In this document: one piece after another, positions 56,623 through 64,000 of the stretch
Numbering within the stretch: position 1 is the stretch's first letter
How the letters are laid out: the number at the start of each line of letters is the position of its first letter
Source: Bacillus sp. ISL-41
GTDB taxonomy: Bacteria > Bacillota > Bacilli > Bacillales > Cytobacillaceae
Direction: 5' to 3'
Assembly: GCF_018613235.1 (NCBI RefSeq)
Contig: NZ_JAGGQP010000029.1
Coordinates: forward strand, 62,001-126,000
Length of the DNA stretch: 64,000 nucleotides
The notes under the pieces: model-generated
The model's database searches: none
Told to the model about the DNA's origin: nothing
Seen by the model: the letters and a program-made list of their open reading frames with translations, nothing else
Translations under genes and position numbers: made by a program

Positions 56623-57966
56623 TTAATCAAATCTCTTCCGCTTTGAAGACGACGGTATGCCCAGCTGGTCCCTGTATTTAGCGACGGTTCTTCTTGATAC
56701 GACCATGCCCTCTGTCTCTTCCAGCATCTCTACTAGTTTTTGATCTGAAATGGGCTTCTTTTTATCTTCCTCTTTAATATACTGCTCGATGGCTGCTTTT
56801 ACATTTTGCGAGGAGGCCTGGTCGTTCTCTGTGGTAGCGATCGCGCTTGTAAAAAATGATTTCAATTCGTATGTGCCTGCTGGTGTCTGCATGTATTTTT
56901 CGCGAACCGTGCGGCTTACCGTTGATTCGTGGATTTCGAGCTCATCGGCTACTTCCCTCATTGTCATTGGCTTCAGGTGTGCAGGACCTTTTAAAAAGAA
57001 ATCGGGCTGTTTTTCGATGATTTTCATCGAGACTTTTAACAACGTTTCCTTCCGTTGTTCAAGGCTACGCCTGATCCATTGGTAATCCCCCTGCTTTTCC
57101 TGGAGGAATTTATTGACCTCGGGGTCCCGGTGCGCAGACAGTTGCCGAAAGTATCCATCATTAAAAGAAACTTTCGGGATCAATCTATCAAACAGACTTA
57201 CAGAGAGTTCGCGGCCTTCATGTTTGACCACTACATCTGGAACGATATAGGCAAGTTTTTCACGCTGAAAGGCAGCCCCTGGTCTAGGATTGAGCTTTTG
57301 TATCTCGTCATGGACTTTCTGGATATCCTTCGGTTCGACCCCCAGCATCTTCGCCAGCGCTTTCCACTTCTTCTCCGCAAAAAGAAGGAAGTGATCACGG
57401 ATGATCGTCAGCGCCAGCTCATTTTCCGGCGTACGCTTTTGTCTCATTATTTGCAGCGATAGACACTCCTGCAGATCCTTAGCTGCAATTCCAGCAGGAT
57501 CGAGTGACTGAAGCTTGAAGAAAGCTGAATCAATAAGCTCTTCCTCCACACTGAACCTTTTAACAAGGTTTTCTTTTTCAAGAGTCAAGTAACCGTTTTC
57601 ATCTATGTTTTCAATTAATTCATGTAAAATCAGTTTTTCTACAGGACTAGCTTTTAGCAAGTTTAATTGTGATAGCAGATAGTCTTCGAGCGTATCAGTT
57701 GCTCCTCCGCCGATCTGCTCAATTAGATTTCTTTGGTCCCGTTCGAATGTTTTTCTTCTCGTTTTTCGCGTACTATCCATACTGGCATCAAAATTTGTGA
57801 TGTTTTTAAAGTCTACTTGCATCAGGGGATTTTCCATTGATTTAGCTTCAAGAAAGGCCGCAAGCTCCTGTGCTGAGTATTGCAAGAGCGCGATTGCCTG
57901 GGTCAGCTCCTGAGTCATCGCCAATTTTAATGTCTGCTTTTGCCATAAACCAGCTTTCATATCCAT
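56623..57966 (-). CDS. rpoN: RNA polymerase sigma-54 factor
   Basis: About 447 residues: N-terminal glutamine-rich activator-interaction region (QTLKLAMTQELTQAIALLQYSAQEL), core-binding region, HTH (REVADELEIHESTVSRTVREK) and the C-terminal RpoN box (VSRRTVAKYRDQLGIPSS). It needs an enhancer-binding activator. Called sigL in B. subtilis. ATG 57966 has AGGGGTGA upstream. Confidence 0.96.
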   Translation of the reverse strand: MDMKAGLWQKQTLKLAMTQELTQAIALLQYSAQELAAFLEAKSMENPLMQVDFKNITNFDASMDSTRKTRRKTFERDQRNLIEQIGGGATDTLEDYLLSQLNLLKASPVEKLILHELIENIDENGYLTLEKENLVKRFSVEEELIDSAFFKLQSLDPAGIAAKDLQECLSLQIMRQKRTPENELALTIIRDHFLLFAEKKWKALAKMLGVEPKDIQKVHDEIQKLNPRPGAAFQREKLAYIVPDVVVKHEGRELSVSLFDRLIPKVSFNDGYFRQLSAHRDPEVNKFLQEKQGDYQWIRRSLEQRKETLLKVSMKIIEKQPDFFLKGPAHLKPMTMREVADELEIHESTVSRTVREKYMQTPAGTYELKSFFTSAIATTENDQASSQNVKAAIEQYIKEEDKKKPISDQKLVEMLEETEGMVVSRRTVAKYRDQLGIPSSSKRKRFD

Positions 57967-58415
57967 CCAAATCACCCCTGCACTCATTTTACATGATAAA
58001 CAGGCATTGGTGTATGGAAAGAATTTGGCATTGGACGGAAAAAGACACAGCCAATCTTAAAAAAGGTAACTGGAAAAATTATTCTCTTAATGCAACCCGG
58101 TAATTCCCCGAACACCGAGCATAATCTCCCAATCTAACCGAATAATCTCTCGAAAAAAGAACGGATTCTCCCAAACATCAGCCATAATCATGCCGTTATC
58201 CAAGTTTAGGAAGAAACGAAGAGGGAATATCACACTCAATAGTTGTTTCAATTAAAGAATTCTATTGCAGCTTACCAAAAAGCTCTGTACAGTGCCTTCT
58301 ACTTTACGGAGACCTGCCAGCCTTAAAAGGATATAAAAAGGCTTTTGCAGCGACCGGACAAAACTTGGACAGTTTTATCTGATTACTCTCAAAAGCCATT
58401 TGAATTACGTATTTA
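57967..58415. other. Intergenic region with degenerate repeats
   Basis: About 450 bases between rpoN and the tRNA. Short degenerate repeats near 58,110-58,170 (GCATAATCTCCCAA, CGAATAATCTCTCG, GGATTCTCCCAA) and a weak hairpin near 58318. No gene is supported. Confidence 0.5.
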
Positions 58416-58487
58416 CGCCCTCGGCAGGAATCGAACCCACATCTCAAGAACCGGAATCTTACGTGCTATCCGTTGCACCACGAGGGC
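58416..58487 (-). tRNA. trnQ: tRNA-Arg (anticodon CCG)
   Basis: GCCCTCG (58487-58481) pairs with CGAGGGC, G discriminator, and the anticodon arm reads TAAGA-TTCCGGT-TCTTG, giving CCG. The T-arm has TTCGATT. 72 nt; CCA is not encoded. A single Arg tRNA near clpP is also found in B. subtilis. Confidence 0.93.
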
Positions 58488-58829
58488 ATGTTTGAAGTTG
58501 GCGTTACGCTTACCTATTATAGAAGAAGTTTTCCCGCTTTGCAAGGAAGTTTTTTTGGAAGCTCAGCCATTGCTCTTGTTTAAAAATGATAATCTTGGGT
58601 AAGATGGATACGGTACAGTAAATTGGAATATACATTAATGTCGAACAGTTTTTGCTGCTATTGCAAGCGATTCGTTTGACCTTTATTGACCATGCGTGTA
58701 TCATGAAACTACATAAGTGCTCTGGCAAACGAACCAGTTTATGCCAGTTTGCAAAACTGCTTTTATAAGGACCGTAGTGCCTTATATCAAAGCAGTAAAT
58801 GATCTTTACGTTAAAGGAGGAAAACAAAC
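58488..58829. other. clpP promoter region
   Basis: 342 bases before clpP. The CtsR site at 58675 is the only clear element; I cannot place the -10/-35 boxes with confidence. Confidence 0.6.
58675..58691 (+). promoter_or_regulatory. CtsR operator of clpP
   Basis: TTTGACCTTTATTGACC is, on the other strand, GGTCAATAAAGGTCAAA, the tandem heptad site of the heat-shock repressor CtsR. It lies about 140 bases upstream of clpP. Confidence 0.85.
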
Positions 58830-59435
58830 ATGAACTTGATTCCTACAGTTATTGAACAAACGAATCGGGGCGAAAGGGCATATGACATTTATTCCCGCCT
58901 TTTAAAGGATCGCATCATTATGCTTGGAAGCGGGATTGACGACAATGTTGCCAATTCAATCGTAGCCCAGCTGCTTTTCCTGGAAGCTGAAAATCCGGAA
59001 AAGGACATCTCCATCTACATCAATAGCCCGGGCGGCAGCATCACTGCCGGCATGGCAATCTACGATACTATGCAGTTTATTAGGCCAGATGTACAAACAA
59101 TCTGTATCGGTATGGCTGCTTCAATGGGTGCATTCCTTCTCGCTGCTGGCACAAAAGGCAAGCGTTACGCACTTCCAAATGCAGAAGTCATGATTCACCA
59201 GCCACTGGGCGGTGCTCAGGGACAGGCGACAGAAATCGAAATCGCTGCTAAGCGCATTCTTTTCCTTCGCGAAAAGCTGAATACCATCCTTTCTGAGCGC
59301 ACTGGCCAGCCGCTTGAAGTCATCGCGAAAGATACGGACCGTGACAACTTCATGACAGCTGAGCGCGCGAAGGAATACGGTCTTGTTGACCAAATTATCA
59401 CTCGCAACGTTCTTGAAGAAAAGAAGGATAAATAA
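58830..59435 (+). CDS. clpP: ATP-dependent Clp protease proteolytic subunit ClpP
   Basis: 201 residues with catalytic Ser in [16 protein letters not shown], His in [17 protein letters not shown] and Asp in DTDRDNFM. Forms the protease chamber with ClpX/ClpC. AAAGGAGG precedes the ATG. Transcribed opposite to its neighbours. It degrades proteins, including tmRNA-tagged ones. Confidence 0.98.
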   Translation: MNLIPTVIEQTNRGERAYDIYSRLLKDRIIMLGSGIDDNVANSIVAQLLFLEAENPEKDISIYINSPGGSITAGMAIYDTMQFIRPDVQTICIGMAASMGAFLLAAGTKGKRYALPNAEVMIHQPLGGAQGQATEIEIAAKRILFLREKLNTILSERTGQPLEVIAKDTDRDNFMTAERAKEYGLVDQIITRNVLEEKKDK

Positions 59436-59443
59436 TCACAATG

Positions 59444-59477
59444 AAAAACTCGCCCCTAAATGGGAGCGAGTTTTTTT
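59444..59477 (+). terminator. Terminator of clpP
   Basis: AAAACTCGC pairs with GCGAGTTTT around CCCTAAATGGGA, followed by T-run; also acts for crh on the other strand. Confidence 0.9.
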
Positions 59478-59488
59478 GTTTCAGAGAA

Positions 59489-59746
59489 TTAGTTTTCTTT
59501 CTGGATATATTCAGCCAGCTTTTCCACTGCTTCTTCTTCATCATTGCCTTCGGCGATCAGGTTTACGGATGCGCCTGCGCTTACAGCAAGACTCATCAAT
59601 CCCATGATGCTCTTCGCATTTACCTTTTTGCCATCCTTCTCTAAAAATATATCAGATGAGAACCTGTTAGCTTCCTGCACGAATAATGCTGCAGGGCGAG
59701 CCTGTAAACCAGTTTTTAATTTTACTTCCACCTGTTTTTCCACCAT
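59489..59746 (-). CDS. crh: HPr-like catabolite repression protein Crh
   Basis: 85 residues. KTGLQARPAALFVQEANRF has Gln in place of the His15 of HPr, and NAKSIMGLMSL contains the regulatory Ser46. This Gln is the mark of Crh, which acts with CcpA in catabolite repression but cannot carry PTS phosphate on His. GGAGG lies 9 bases before the ATG. Confidence 0.96.
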   Translation of the reverse strand: MVEKQVEVKLKTGLQARPAALFVQEANRFSSDIFLEKDGKKVNAKSIMGLMSLAVSAGASVNLIAEGNDEEEAVEKLAEYIQKEN

Positions 59747-59769
59747 TGCATTTTTCCTCCTCTAACCCT

Positions 59770-60717
59770 CTATTTATTTATAATTTGCCCGGCACGCAGT
59801 TTATCCGCTATTTCATCGATCTTTCTCAGCCGGTGATTGATTCCTGATTTGCTGATTGTTCCCCCGCTTACCATCTCACCCAGCTCTTTAAGGGTGACAT
59901 CCTGATAGTCGACTCGGAGCTGAGCGATTTCCCTCAGTTTATCCGGCAAAATTTGCAGGCCGACGGTATCCCGTATGTAGCGGATATTCTCTACCTGTCT
60001 TAGTGCGGCTCCAATTGTTTTATTCAAGTTAGCTGTTTCACAATTCACGAGACGATTAACCGAGTTTCTCATGTCGCGGACAATCCGGATATCCTCGAAT
60101 CGCAGCAGCGCATTATGTGCGCCAACGATGTTCAGGAATTCAGTGATTTTTTCCGCTTCCTTCAAATAAGTGATGAATCCTTTTTTCCGCTCAAGCGTTT
60201 TGCTATTAAGCCCGAACGTATTCATCAGTTCACATAATGATTCATTATGCTCCTGGTACATCGAGGCAATCTCCAAATGATAGGAAGATGTCTCCGGATT
60301 GTTCACAGAGCCTCCCGCGAGGAAAGCGCCTCTTAAATAAGAACGCTTACAACATTTCTTTTTCACTAGTTCAGGCGAAATGTCATGGATTATTTCAAAT
60401 CCTTCTCCTATAATCTTTAAATCCTCCAGAATTTCCCTGGCTGATTCCTTAAGGCGGACAATATAAACATTATTCTTTTTCAGCCGCATCTTTTTTCGCA
60501 CCAGAAGCTCTACCTGAACCTGATAACTTTTCTTGATCAAGGTATAGATGCGCCTGGCAATCGCGGCATTTTCCGTCTGTATGTCTACGATGAGTTTGCG
60601 ATTTGAGAAGGAAAGGGAACCATTCATCCGGATTAGAGCGGACAGTTCCGCGTCAGCGCAGCAGCCCTTTACGTCAATATTCGTAAGTTCCTTTTTGGTT
60701 TCCGAAGCGAACGACAC
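59770..60717 (-). CDS. whiA: DNA-binding protein WhiA
   Basis: About 315 residues starting with GTG 60717 behind GGGGGTGA. An N-terminal LAGLIDADG-like fold ([15 protein letters not shown]) and a C-terminal HTH ([25 protein letters not shown]). WhiA influences cell division and chromosome segregation in bacilli. Apparent extension to 60828 is not supported. Confidence 0.96.
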   Translation of the reverse strand: MSFASETKKELTNIDVKGCCADAELSALIRMNGSLSFSNRKLIVDIQTENAAIARRIYTLIKKSYQVQVELLVRKKMRLKKNNVYIVRLKESAREILEDLKIIGEGFEIIHDISPELVKKKCCKRSYLRGAFLAGGSVNNPETSSYHLEIASMYQEHNESLCELMNTFGLNSKTLERKKGFITYLKEAEKITEFLNIVGAHNALLRFEDIRIVRDMRNSVNRLVNCETANLNKTIGAALRQVENIRYIRDTVGLQILPDKLREIAQLRVDYQDVTLKELGEMVSGGTISKSGINHRLRKIDEIADKLRAGQIINK

Positions 60718-60845
60718 CTTCTCACCCCCCTGGTTACACAGCACTGTCAAAAGCGCAGCAGCTGATTTTGTATTTTTGGCTGAGGCGCCCATTAATACCC
60801 TGAGCACCCATTTCCAAAAGAGAGACAAACGCTTGCATCCTATAT

Positions 60846-61829
60846 TTACGCGTTATATCTCTTTTTGGTTTCATCTATTATCATAGAATATAAAATTTCT
60901 GAAACTTTTTTTGTATCATGCCTGATGACATTGCCGTCGAGCTCTGCGATTTCATCCTGGACGACTTCAATTCCAAGAGACATTAGCCGGTCAAGGTCAA
61001 AATGGACAGGCTTGGCAAGCTCTTCCTTATAGCGGAGCTCAACATCCGGCGGGATTGTCTCACTGTTGACAAGGATCGTATCAATAAACGCACAGTCCAT
61101 GTGATCATAGATAGCCTTTATATGGTCACTGGCAGCAAAGTCATGTGTTTCCCCTGCCTGGGTCATGAGGTTGCAAATATACACCTTGCGCGCCTTCGCT
61201 TTGCACACTTCCTTGCCAAGTCTCTTTACGAGCAGATTCGGCAGGATGCTTGTATACAAACTCCCAGGGCCGATTACAATCAAGTCAGCTTCCCTGATGG
61301 CCTGGAGCGTTTCAGGCAAAGGCTTTACGCCTTCCGGATTCAAAAAGACCCTTTTAATCCTTTTTCCAGAGTAAGGTATCTTGGATTCTCCCCGGACAAT
61401 ACTGTCATCCTCCATTACTGCATTGAGCATGACACTCCTGTTTGCTGCCGGCAGCACTTTTCCGCGCACATTCAGGACCTTGCTCATTTCCTGGATCGCA
61501 TGGACAAAATTGCCGGTAATCGACGTCATCGCAGCCAGGATTAAATTGCCGAGTGAATGGCCGGACAATTCATTGGCTGTATTGAACCGGTGCTGGAACA
61601 TCTCTTCAATCAATGGTTCCACATCGGATAGCGCTGCGAGGACATTCCGGATATCACCGGGCGGAGGAATATGCATATCCTCCCGCAATCGGCCGGAGCT
61701 GCCGCCATCATCAGCAACCGTGACAATCGCAGTAATGTCGACAGGGTGCTTTTTCAAGCCCCTCAGCAGGACTGGGAGTCCGGTTCCACCCCCGATGATG
61801 ACGATTCTTGGCAGTCCATCATTCATCAT
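60846..61829 (-). CDS. yvcK: YvcK/gluconeogenesis factor family protein
   Basis: 327 residues with the start [37 protein letters not shown], a nucleotide-sugar-binding fold of CofD type. Needed for growth on gluconeogenic carbon sources and for cell-shape and wall control in B. subtilis. It overlaps rapZ by 4 bases (ATGA). Confidence 0.97.
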   Translation of the reverse strand: MMNDGLPRIVIIGGGTGLPVLLRGLKKHPVDITAIVTVADDGGSSGRLREDMHIPPPGDIRNVLAALSDVEPLIEEMFQHRFNTANELSGHSLGNLILAAMTSITGNFVHAIQEMSKVLNVRGKVLPAANRSVMLNAVMEDDSIVRGESKIPYSGKRIKRVFLNPEGVKPLPETLQAIREADLIVIGPGSLYTSILPNLLVKRLGKEVCKAKARKVYICNLMTQAGETHDFAASDHIKAIYDHMDCAFIDTILVNSETIPPDVELRYKEELAKPVHFDLDRLMSLGIEVVQDEIAELDGNVIRHDTKKVSEILYSMIIDETKKRYNA

Positions 61830-62719
61830 TTTAGAAGTCCCTGCCTTTTATCGATATCACGGTGGGTTACACGAGTATGATAGTCCTTCTCGAAAAACTT
61901 GGCGATATGTTCTGCCAAGGCCACGGAACGATGCTGGCCGCCTGTGCAGCCGATGGCGATGATGAGCTGCGCCTTTCCTTCCCGCTTATAGTGCGGGAGC
62001 ATGAAACCAAGCAAATCCGTCACTTTTTCCAAGAACTTGGAAGTCTCATTCCATTTTAAAACATATGTCGACACGTCTTCATCAAGACCAGTTTTCGGTC
62101 GCATGTGCTCGATATAATACGGATTCGGCAAAAAGCGGACGTCAAAAACAAGGTCTGCATCGATCGGTATTCCATGCTTGAATCCGAAAGACATGACATT
62201 CACCGTGAAAATTGTCTTCTTGTTCACCGAGAACTCCTCAAGAATTTTTTCGCGGAGGTCCTTCGGCTTCATGCCCGTTGTTTTATAAATAAGCTGAGCC
62301 CTGCCCTTCAACTCCTCCAAAAGCTCACGTTCAAGCTGGATGCCTTCGAGCGGCAGTCCTGACGGAGCAAGCGGGTGTGAACGTCTCGTTTCCTTATAAC
62401 GGCGCACTAGAGTAGAATCATCCGCGTCAAGGAACAATACCTGTGGTGTCACCCATGAAGTTTCAGCCAGTTCATCCAGCGCTTTGAATAAAGAATCAAA
62501 AAATTCGCGTCCTCGCAAATCCATGACGAGTGCCACTTTGTTCATTTTTGTGCCAGATTCCTTCATTAACTCCAGGAACTTAGGCAGCAATGTCGGCGGC
62601 AGGTTATCAACGCAGAAAAAGCCTAAGTCTTCGAAGCTCTGAATGGCAACAGTCTTACCTGCGCCAGACATACCTGTTATAATCACGAGCTGGGTATCAG
62701 TGCTTGAACTGGTACTCAT
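61826..62719 (-). CDS. rapZ: RNase adapter RapZ family (YvcJ)
   Basis: About 297 residues. Walker A GMSGAGKT, Walker B region [10 protein letters not shown] and the C-terminal [19 protein letters not shown] motif. In Gram-positive bacteria YvcJ binds nucleotides and affects competence. ATG 62719 follows GGGGGAAA. Confidence 0.97.
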   Translation of the reverse strand: MSTSSSTDTQLVIITGMSGAGKTVAIQSFEDLGFFCVDNLPPTLLPKFLELMKESGTKMNKVALVMDLRGREFFDSLFKALDELAETSWVTPQVLFLDADDSTLVRRYKETRRSHPLAPSGLPLEGIQLERELLEELKGRAQLIYKTTGMKPKDLREKILEEFSVNKKTIFTVNVMSFGFKHGIPIDADLVFDVRFLPNPYYIEHMRPKTGLDEDVSTYVLKWNETSKFLEKVTDLLGFMLPHYKREGKAQLIIAIGCTGGQHRSVALAEHIAKFFEKDYHTRVTHRDIDKRQGLLK

Positions 62720-62750
62720 TTCTCTTTCCCCCTGCAAATTATTTATGTCA

Positions 62751-63209
62751 TCAATTTGGATCGAGCCTGTAGTTGATCAGCTCAAAATCCGGTGTATAAG
62801 TAAAAGTCCCATAGATAATTCCTTGTCCATGGACCATGTATTCCAGGATGTGATAATCTCCCGCAGCCATTGGCAGGTCTTTGATGCCGTCAAGCTCATG
62901 CCAGGAAATCGTGCCTTCCTCGGATTCATCAAGATTGATGCCATCTGCCTCAGTCGCGTAAAACGTGAACATCATCCATTCCGAGACGACTTGATCATCT
63001 TCCTTGATGACAAATGTAAAAATCCCTTTGATTTGCGGATTACGGAGATAAATCCCTGTTTCTTCACGGAATTCCCGGACACATGAATCCTTCACGGTTT
63101 CTCCTGGTTCCATTTTTCCGCCTGGAGCCACCCACCAATTTCGGCGCGGCTTTTGCAGCAGTAAAATTTTTTCATCTTTTACTAAAACACAATTCGTCAC
63201 TCGCTGCAT
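62751..63209 (-). CDS. yvcI: Nudix hydrolase YvcI
   Basis: About 152 residues with a complete Nudix box [24 protein letters not shown] (about residues 33-56). It hydrolyses a nucleoside diphosphate linked to another moiety; the substrate is not known. AGAGGTGG lies 5-6 bases before ATG 63209. First gene of the yvcI-rapZ-yvcK-whiA-crh cluster. Confidence 0.93.
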   Translation of the reverse strand: MQRVTNCVLVKDEKILLLQKPRRNWWVAPGGKMEPGETVKDSCVREFREETGIYLRNPQIKGIFTFVIKEDDQVVSEWMMFTFYATEADGINLDESEEGTISWHELDGIKDLPMAAGDYHILEYMVHGQGIIYGTFTYTPDFELINYRLDPN

Positions 63210-63499
63210 CAAATCCACCTCTTTATATGTGCTTGCGTAGGAGCAAGTTAGGCACTTTAAAAGTATTCCTGATCTATGCTGTTTTTCACACTGTTTTTAT
63301 ATTAAAAAGCTCCAATGCAAAAAAACAGACCTGTAGTTTAGCCGAACTTTTATTCTTTCCATTATACTATTTTTAGTTTTTCGCCACAATGAATACAAAG
63401 ATGATATTTTTGTTAAGGATTAAGCGGGATTCAGCGAAATGGAATTTTAACTTTTTTATGGTGTTATAATCCTTTACAAAAGCCTGTTTCACTTTTATG

Positions 63500-63531
63500 A
63501 AAAAAAAAAGAGCACAGGATAACCTGTGCCG
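63500..63531 (-). terminator. Terminator hairpin
   Basis: GCACAGG pairs with CCTGTGC (4-base loop) with ten T on the minus strand. A second stop downstream of trxB. Confidence 0.85.
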
Positions 63532-63674
63532 TCAAAGGATTATATTTTTAAAAGGGGGTCAATTTCTACTCCTATAATACCCCATGATTGTTTCACTACT
63601 GTTACAGTAGAATTAATAAATAATTACGTTTTGTTAATTTATGCCGAGACATGCTGTTTTTACCATCTGAATGG

Positions 63675-63706
63675 AAAAACCCGCTGAATCAGATCCAGCG
63701 GGTTTG
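63675..63706 (-). terminator. Terminator of trxB
   Basis: AAACCCGCTG pairs with CAGCGGGTTT, 11 bases after the trxB stop at 63717, with T-rich sequence following. Confidence 0.9.
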
Positions 63707-63716
63707 GCTTTATACA

Positions 63717-64000
<284 letters not shown>

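Larger units (their letters stand above)
63219..63716. other. Intergenic region with terminators
   Basis: About 500 bases between yvcI and trxB. It holds two minus-strand terminators and presumably the yvcI promoter. No gene is supported. Confidence 0.6.

Noticed and set aside
58110-58170. Degenerate AATCTCCC repeats as a CRISPR or regulatory array
   Set aside because: Units are short, imperfect and without regular spacers.

Overview
The window looks like the chromosome of a Bacillaceae member, probably a Mesobacillus/Bacillus-type soil or sediment organism. The right third follows the Bacillus subtilis gene order (ssrA-smpB-rnr-est-secG, eno-gpmI-tpiA-pgk-gapA-cggR, rpoN, tRNA-Arg, clpP, crh-whiA-yvcK-rapZ-yvcI-trxB). 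Shine-Dalgarno sites are strong, TTG and GTG starts are frequent, and CtsR and CggR operators of the Bacillus type are present. The genus is an inference.

Bases 1-21,000 form an arsenic superlocus, almost all on the minus strand. An ars operon (arsR-arsB-arsC-arsD-arsA, then a HesB-like gene, a dual-specificity-type phosphatase and a second trxB) runs from an operator-bearing promoter near 8,530 to a terminator at 2,414. The HesB-like gene has an in-frame TGA exactly where the family's conserved Cys belongs, followed by a hairpin that fits a bacterial SECIS, so it is most likely a selenoprotein. Downstream lies a second unit with two flavoprotein oxidoreductases, a MarR regulator and an ArsN-type acetyltransferase. 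A second ArsR controls an ArsP-type permease and a small thioredoxin. A respiratory arsenate reductase operon follows (NrfD-like ArrC, Tat-exported molybdoenzyme ArrA, ArrB, TorD-like ArrD, a ferredoxin-type protein, a private TatA). Beside it is a PhnD-like lipoprotein/sensor kinase/response regulator operon. The cell can therefore respire arsenate, reduce and pump inorganic arsenic, and probably handle organoarsenicals.

Bases 21,000-34,600 are mixed: an LTA synthase homologue, a serine-recombinase relative, a SIR2-domain protein, HelD, two SulP transporters with a universal stress protein, and a cluster of a methyltransferase, very small zinc-ribbon proteins and an MFS transporter.

Bases 34,600-43,400 are an AT-rich accessory island ending at ssrA. 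It holds an IS110 transposase, MITE-like repeats, unrecognised genes, and an AAA ATPase with a zinc hook followed by a protein with a HEPN-type RxxxxH motif (candidate defence pair).

ssrA (tmRNA, minus strand) is split in its T-loop by a 272-nt group I intron. The rest of the window is housekeeping: trans-translation and RNA decay, the lower glycolytic operon with its CggR regulator, sigma-54, ClpP and the Crh/WhiA/YvcK/RapZ cluster, with several Bacillaceae-type intergenic repeats.
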